The notes beneath the pieces were generated by a model. That model did no database searches. It saw only the letters and a list, made by a program, of their open reading frames with translations, and was not told where the DNA came from. Made by a program: the position numbers and the translations under genes. From Verrucomicrobiales bacterium (lineage in GTDB: Bacteria; Verrucomicrobiota; Verrucomicrobiia; Limisphaerales; UBA1096), in the NCBI GenBank assembly GCA_028817635.1, contig JAPPPH010000423.1:1-5869 (forward strand): a stretch of DNA of 5,869 nucleotides, written 5' to 3'. This document shows positions 1 through 3,308 of the stretch, piece after piece (positions within the stretch are counted from its first letter, which is position 1; each line of letters opens with the position of its first letter).

Positions 1-492
1 GGTCGGGATAAACAATCCATCCGGCTGGGCGGTCGCACCTTGCTGGCACACGCCAAGGCCGCCTCGATCGGGGCCGGGTGGAAGCCGAGGGTGGTCGCTA
101 CCGACCGGCAGCCGGGGCTGGGGCCGCTAGGGGGTATCGCGACCGCACTGCAACAAGCGAATCATTCGCGTGTGTTGTTCGTCAGTTGTGATATGCCGTT
201 TTTGACCGGCGAATTGTTAACCCGTTTTTTTGGTGCAGCCGTGTCCGCCCCGGGGCCGCTGTTCACGCAGCACGTCAGGGGCGTGGGCTTTCCGTTTTTG
301 CTACGCCGTGATGATTTGAAAATTGTGGAGCGGCAGATTGCCAAAGACGCGTTGTCGCTACAGCGCTTGGCCAAGTGCTTGGCTGCGAGGGCATGGGAAC
401 CGCCGCCCGAATTTGAGCCTCAATTGTTTAACATCAACACACCGGACGATCTCGATGAAGCAAAGCGCCGGTGGAGGGAGGTCAGTCGATGA
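1..492 (+). CDS. mobA: MobA-like molybdenum cofactor guanylyltransferase, 5' end missing
   Basis: Seen: frame 1 is open from the first base to a TGA at 490-492, giving 163 residues without a start. The protein opens in GRDKQ (residues 1-5), followed by RLGGRTLL, which matches the end of the N-terminal nucleotide-binding loop (GGxSxRMGxDK) of MobA; perhaps 20-25 residues are lost to the left. Further family motifs are LGPLGGIATAL (40-50), the metal-binding strand VSCDMPFL (61-68) and the C-terminal LFNINTPDDL (142-151). Known of the family: cytoplasmic transfer of GMP from GTP to molybdopterin, making the bis-MGD-type cofactor of DMSO-reductase-family enzymes such as formate dehydrogenases. 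The stop overlaps the start of the downstream flavin transferase gene, so the two probably share an mRNA. A related nucleotidyltransferase (for example MocA-type cytidylyltransferase) is possible, but the C-terminal NINTP motif favours MobA. Confidence 0.85.
   Translation, partial: GRDKQSIRLGGRTLLAHAKAASIGAGWKPRVVATDRQPGLGPLGGIATALQQANHSRVLFVSCDMPFLTGELLTRFFGAAVSAPGPLFTQHVRGVGFPFLLRRDDLKIVERQIAKDALSLQRLAKCLAARAWEPPPEFEPQLFNINTPDDLDEAKRRWREVSR
366..375. repeat. CTTGGCCAAG palindrome, copy 1
   Basis: Perfect 10-bp palindrome inside the mobA-like gene, read as CGC-TTG-GCC-AAG (Arg-Leu-Ala-Lys). A half-copy GCTTGGC follows a few bases later. It belongs to the set discussed as an iterated palindrome. 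Confidence 0.8.
477..481 (+). promoter_or_regulatory. Ribosome binding site of the apbE-type gene
   Basis: GGAGG lies 7 bases before the ATG at 489, inside the last codons of the mobA-like gene. It decides the start: a GTG at 471 in the same frame would place the Shine-Dalgarno inside the coding region and put six polar residues ahead of the signal peptide. The arrangement suggests translational coupling. Confidence 0.85.
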
Positions 493-1541
493 AGTCGATT
501 CGATGCGCGCTGTTTTTTGGTTTCATGCTCGGTGCACTTGGCCAGGCGCTTGGCCAGGCGGAGCGGCACGAATTCTCCCGGCCGCTGATGGGGATGGCGT
601 TTCGCATTGTCGTATACGCGGAGGCCAAGCCGTTGGCCAAGCGGGCGGGTGATGCCGCGTTCGATCGCGTGGCCGTGCTCAACAAGATCATGAGCGACTA
701 CGATCCGCAGAGCGAGTTGAGCCAACTTTCCGACCTTGCCGGCAGCGGCAAGGCCGCGCGAATCAGCGGCGAACTGTTCCGCGTGCTGGACGCCGGGCAG
801 GCGTTGGCGACGAACTCAGGCGGCGCGTTTGACGTGACCGCAGGAGCGGCGACCCAGCTTTGGAGGCGAGCCCGTCGCCTTAAGCGAATGCCGCCGGAGT
901 ACGTCATCGAAAATGCGAGAAAGGCATCCGGCTATCGCGCACTCAAGCTGGACGGGGATGCAAAAACCGCCGAGTTGACGAAGCCGGGAGTGCGGCTGGA
1001 TCTGGGCGGCATCGCCAAGGGATACGCGCTGGACGAAGCGCTGAAAATAATGCGCGAACATGGCCTGCGGCAGGCTCTCGTCTCCGCCGGGGGAGACATC
1101 GCAGCCGGCAATTCGCCACCCGGCAAACCGGGCTGGAAGATTGCGCTGCTAGGATTAAAGGAGGATGCCGCGACGGAATTTATCTGGGTGAACAACGGTG
1201 CAGTCGCCACCTCGGGGGATCTTTTTCAAGTGCTGGAACTGGACGGCAAACGCCACTCGCACATCATCGATCCGCGCACGGCAAGGGCGATCACGGAACA
1301 GCGGCTGGTACACGTGCTGGCCCCCACCGCAATGCAGGCGGACAGTCTCGCCACGGCCATCAGCGTGTTGGGGCACAAGGACGGGATGCGCTTGGTTTCC
1401 GGCGGAAAAAATCTCGGCGCACGGGTGGCCTATCGCGATGCGCTTGGTCAAGTGAAGGAGGTCGCGAATCCAGTCTTCCGCGCCTGGCCAAGGGTAGACG
1501 TGAAAAGCGAACGCCAATCAAAATCGCCGAACTGTGACTGA
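489..1541 (+). CDS. apbE: FAD:protein FMN transferase (ApbE family), exported
   Basis: The 350-residue product should transfer FMN from FAD to a Thr/Ser of target flavoproteins through a phosphoester bond, with Mg2+, outside the cytoplasmic membrane. Seen: a signal peptide in residues 1-24 (MKSIR, then a hydrophobic stretch ending LGQALGQA), with no lipobox Cys. Family motifs follow in order: SDYDPQSELSQL (69-80), GGAFDVTAG (111-119), DLGGIAKGYALD (171-182), SAGGDIAAG (199-207), VATSGD (239-244), HIIDPRT (258-264) and the metal-site ADSLATA (284-290). Length is normal for the family and no key motif is missing. The start is set by the GGAGG 7 bases upstream; ATG overlaps the mobA-like TGA as ATGA. 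The C-terminal tail after about residue 335 is polar and unconserved. The flavoprotein substrate is not visible. Odd: the end of the signal peptide is encoded by a perfect 12-bp tandem repeat (537-560). Confidence 0.95.
   Translation: MKSIRCALFFGFMLGALGQALGQAERHEFSRPLMGMAFRIVVYAEAKPLAKRAGDAAFDRVAVLNKIMSDYDPQSELSQLSDLAGSGKAARISGELFRVLDAGQALATNSGGAFDVTAGAATQLWRRARRLKRMPPEYVIENARKASGYRALKLDGDAKTAELTKPGVRLDLGGIAKGYALDEALKIMREHGLRQALVSAGGDIAAGNSPPGKPGWKIALLGLKEDAATEFIWVNNGAVATSGDLFQVLELDGKRHSHIIDPRTARAITEQRLVHVLAPTAMQADSLATAISVLGHKDGMRLVSGGKNLGARVAYRDALGQVKEVANPVFRAWPRVDVKSERQSKSPNCD
537..560 (+). repeat. Perfect 12-bp tandem duplication in the apbE signal peptide
   Basis: CTTGGCCAGGCG occurs twice head to tail, encoding Leu-Gly-Gln-Ala twice at residues 17-24, just before the likely signal peptidase site. 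Each unit is a one-mismatch relative of the CTTGGCCAAG word found elsewhere in the window. Confidence 0.95.
633..640. repeat. TTGGCCAA palindrome, copy 2
   Basis: Exact 8-bp core inside apbE, read as Pro-Leu-Ala-Lys-Arg with flanks. The outer left base is G, so the palindrome is not 10 bp here. A half-copy GGCCAAGC lies directly upstream at 623-630. Confidence 0.75.
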
Positions 1542-1550
1542 TCGGAGGTA

Positions 1551-1573
1551 GGGACGGCTGTCCCAGCCGTCCT
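1551..1573. repeat. Intergenic hairpin 1
   Basis: Inverted repeat with arms GGACGGCTG (1552-1560) and CAGCCGTCC (1564-1572) around a 3-base TCC loop; a G-T wobble at 1551/1573 could extend it. It begins 10 bases after the apbE stop. There is no T-tract after it, so it is not a classical intrinsic terminator, although it could act as a transcript 3' end or RNA-stabilising stem. Confidence 0.85.
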
Positions 1574-1586
1574 CGGCAATCCGAGG
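1571..1586. repeat. Intergenic hairpin 2
   Basis: Arms CCTCGG (1571-1576) and CCGAGG (1581-1586) with a CAAT loop. It overlaps the foot of hairpin 1 by 2 bases, so the two stems can stack or compete. Confidence 0.7.
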
Positions 1587-1630
1587 CGCATTAGGCGAAC
1601 CACGTAATACACGGAAAGAAATCCCAAGGA

Positions 1631-1652
1631 GAGGGGACATTCTTGTCCCCTC
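1631..1652. repeat. Intergenic hairpin 3
   Basis: Perfect 9-bp arms GAGGGGACA (1631-1639) and TGTCCCCTC (1644-1652) with a TTCT tetraloop. No T-tract follows on either strand. Its core is repeated in hairpin 4, which is what a dispersed REP-like repeat would look like. Confidence 0.85.
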
Positions 1653-1674
1653 ATTAAACCATTAAGAACTTTCA

Positions 1675-1694
1675 CGGGGACATTCCTGTTCCCG
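1675..1694. repeat. Intergenic hairpin 4, second copy of the hairpin 3 core
   Basis: Arms CGGGGACA (1675-1682) and TGTTCCCG (1687-1694) around TTCC; one position is a G-T wobble. GGGGACATTC is shared exactly with hairpin 3, 43 bases away (1633-1642 and 1676-1685). Confidence 0.75.
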
Positions 1695-1703
1695 CTCCTT
1701 GGG

Positions 1704-1720
1704 CCAAGCGGTTGGCTTGG
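1704..1720. repeat. Intergenic hairpin 5 at the 3' end of the oxidoreductase gene
   Basis: Arms CCAAGC (1704-1709) and GCTTGG (1715-1720) around a 5-base loop, one base beyond the stop of the minus-strand gene. The left part (CTTGGGCCAAG, 1698-1708) is the window's CTTGGCCAAG word with one inserted G. It may help form the 3' end of the minus-strand transcript, but no T-run is present. Confidence 0.6.
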
Positions 1721-1721
1721 G

Positions 1722-3149
1722 TTAGGCGTTGTTACCGGTGATCTGGAGGTACTCGCGGTCCTTGATGATGCCGGGTGCCGGGACGGGGTATTTGCCATCG
1801 GGGTTGGTCTTCAGCGGCGCGTCGGATTCCATGGTCAGTTTCTCCGCGTCCGGGCAGAGGTCGTGATCGTGGTTGAGCACCTGATCGTAGGTGACTTCCT
1901 GTCCGGTGTGTGACGCGAATCGGCCCATGGCGGTGACCACGCTGGCCTGCACGCCGCGTTCGCACTCGTTGAACGGCTTGTTGTCGCGGATGGCGGTCAT
2001 GAGGTCGTTCCACTCGTCCTGATACGGATTGCTTTCGCGACCGGGATAAGCCCACGCGACCGGGTCGTTGAAACTTTGGCCCTTGAAAATTTTGCAGGGC
2101 GCGGGGGCGTGGCCGGCCTGAGAGATGATGCCGAGTCCCTTCGAGCCGTGGGCGTAGCTGGCGAATTCGCCATGACACCCGTTCATGGTGCGGCCGTGCA
2201 TATAAAGCTTGGCACCGTCCTTGAAGGTGTATTCCACGGTGTAGGAATCGAGGTTTTGGTCGACGTAATCCTGCCCGCTCGGGGCCTCGCGGTAGTGGCG
2301 CCCACCGGCACCCTGCGCCTTGACCGGCCAGTCGTCCTTCATCCAGCAGCATTCGTCGATGTTGTGGATGAAGTAGTCGCTGAACGATCCGCCGCTAGCC
2401 CAGATGAAGCTGTGGAAACGGCGAATCTGGTAAAGCAGTTCACTCTCATCTTTCTTTGGCGGAAGGGAAAAACAGGAGGCCACGGGGCCGTGGAGGCGGT
2501 AGGCGCGCAGCAGGTTGATGTCACCAAGTTCGCCGTCCTTGATGCGGTTGAACAGTTCCCCTCGCGCGCGGCTATGGCGGCACATTAGGCCGACACCGAC
2601 CTTGAGGTTCTTTTTCTTGGCCTCCTCGTTGAGGGAGAGCATGCGCCTGGCGGTGATGCCGTCCGGGCAGACCGGTTTTTCCATGAACACGTTCAGTCCG
2701 CGCTCGATGGCTTTTTTATAGTGAACCCAGCGGAAGGCGCACGGGGTGGTGAAGATGACGACGTCGCCTGCGTCGAGATTATCCATCGCCTTGGCGTAAC
2801 CATCGAAGCCGATGTAGCGGCGGTCCTCCGGCACGTCCACCCGGTCCTTGCCACGGCGTTTGAGGGCGCGGAAGCTGTTTTCCATCTTGGCGGTGGAAAC
2901 ATCAGCCATGGAGACGAGTTTGGTGCGGGCGATGTCTTCCGGGACGGAGAGGGCGTTTGAGGCGGCACCGGTGCCGCGACCGCCGGCGCCCACGAGGGCG
3001 ACCTTGGTAAAATCATCCATGGAGGCGTGCACGCGCGGGATCGTTACGCCGGCGAGGGCGGACGTTGCGGTGACGGCTCCGGTGGTCTTCTTGATGAAGG
3101 TGCGTCGGTTGCTTGAGAACGAATCGTTAGGCTTGTTCATCGCGGCCAT
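1722..3149 (-). CDS. Tat-exported Gfo/Idh/MocA family oxidoreductase
   Basis: A 475-residue NAD(P)-dependent oxidoreductase of the Gfo/Idh/MocA family, whose members act on sugars, inositols and their derivatives; the substrate cannot be told from sequence. Seen: a twin-arginine signal (NRRTFIKK, 14-21, then a hydrophobic stretch to about residue 42, IPRVHA), a Rossmann dinucleotide loop VALVGAGGRGTG (50-61), the family EKP motif (157-159) and HNIDECCW (262-269), where the family usually carries catalytic-site His and Asp. The C-terminal YPVPAPG (454-460) is a common ending of planctomycete-type members. The start at 3149 is preferred because GGAG lies 5 bases before it; the in-frame ATG at 3140 would be 14 bases away. 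Predicted location is periplasmic, folded with its cofactor before export. It converges on apbE and diverges from the cytochrome gene. Exact TTGGCCAA words, present in all three other genes, are absent here. Confidence 0.93.
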   Translation of the reverse strand: MAAMNKPNDSFSSNRRTFIKKTTGAVTATSALAGVTIPRVHASMDDFTKVALVGAGGRGTGAASNALSVPEDIARTKLVSMADVSTAKMENSFRALKRRGKDRVDVPEDRRYIGFDGYAKAMDNLDAGDVVIFTTPCAFRWVHYKKAIERGLNVFMEKPVCPDGITARRMLSLNEEAKKKNLKVGVGLMCRHSRARGELFNRIKDGELGDINLLRAYRLHGPVASCFSLPPKKDESELLYQIRRFHSFIWASGGSFSDYFIHNIDECCWMKDDWPVKAQGAGGRHYREAPSGQDYVDQNLDSYTVEYTFKDGAKLYMHGRTMNGCHGEFASYAHGSKGLGIISQAGHAPAPCKIFKGQSFNDPVAWAYPGRESNPYQDEWNDLMTAIRDNKPFNECERGVQASVVTAMGRFASHTGQEVTYDQVLNHDHDLCPDAEKLTMESDAPLKTNPDGKYPVPAPGIIKDREYLQITGNNA

Positions 3150-3300
3150 GCTTACTCCGACGCCGGCGGAGCCGTCAACTTCAATTCTTTTTCAGATCCG
3201 CCGAGTTTTCCGTTGATGGATAAACCTTTTCGGCGCGGTCGCGTTGGTGTAGTCAAGCGGCTTCCGGTTGCCTGTTTTTGAGTCGTTGTTTTTGGCGTCG
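3150..3300. other. Divergent intergenic spacer
   Basis: This 151-base spacer separates the starts of the minus-strand oxidoreductase and the plus-strand cytochrome, so promoters for both should lie here. I see no convincing -35/-10 pair on either strand. The right end is T-rich and carries the three spaced TGTTTTT copies described separately. An in-frame TAG at 3250-3252 limits how far upstream the cytochrome gene could begin. Short open frames across it lack any recognisable motif. Confidence 0.5.
3155..3158 (-). promoter_or_regulatory. Ribosome binding site of the oxidoreductase gene
   Basis: GGAG on the minus strand (CTCC on plus), 5 bases before the ATG whose first base is 3149. It supports this start over the internal ATG three codons later. 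Confidence 0.6.
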
Positions 3301-3308
3301 ATGTTTTT
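3273..3308 (+). repeat. Three regularly spaced TGTTTTT repeats at the cytochrome gene start
   Basis: TGTTTTT occurs at 3273-3279, 3287-3293 and 3302-3308, spaced 14 and 15 bases, with GTCG recurring in both gaps. The third copy overlaps the proposed ATG at 3301. It could be a degenerate tandem repeat or a protein-binding array; the function is unknown. Confidence 0.6.

Noticed and set aside
471..491. GTG start for the apbE-type gene
   Set aside because: The ATG at 489 has a well-spaced GGAGG and gives a normal signal peptide; the GTG would precede the Shine-Dalgarno.
1551..1720. CRISPR array or classical rho-independent terminators
   Set aside because: The repeats are palindromic but not uniform in sequence or spacing, there are no spacers, and no T-tract follows the stems.
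1732..2352. 206-codon minus-strand frame overlapping the oxidoreductase
   Set aside because: Same strand but shifted frame; Arg/Pro-rich translation typical of an out-of-frame reading of a GC-rich gene.
2076..2588. 170-codon plus-strand frame inside the oxidoreductase gene
   Set aside because: Antisense to conserved Gfo/Idh motifs, with a low-complexity Val/Ala-rich translation and no ribosome binding site evident.
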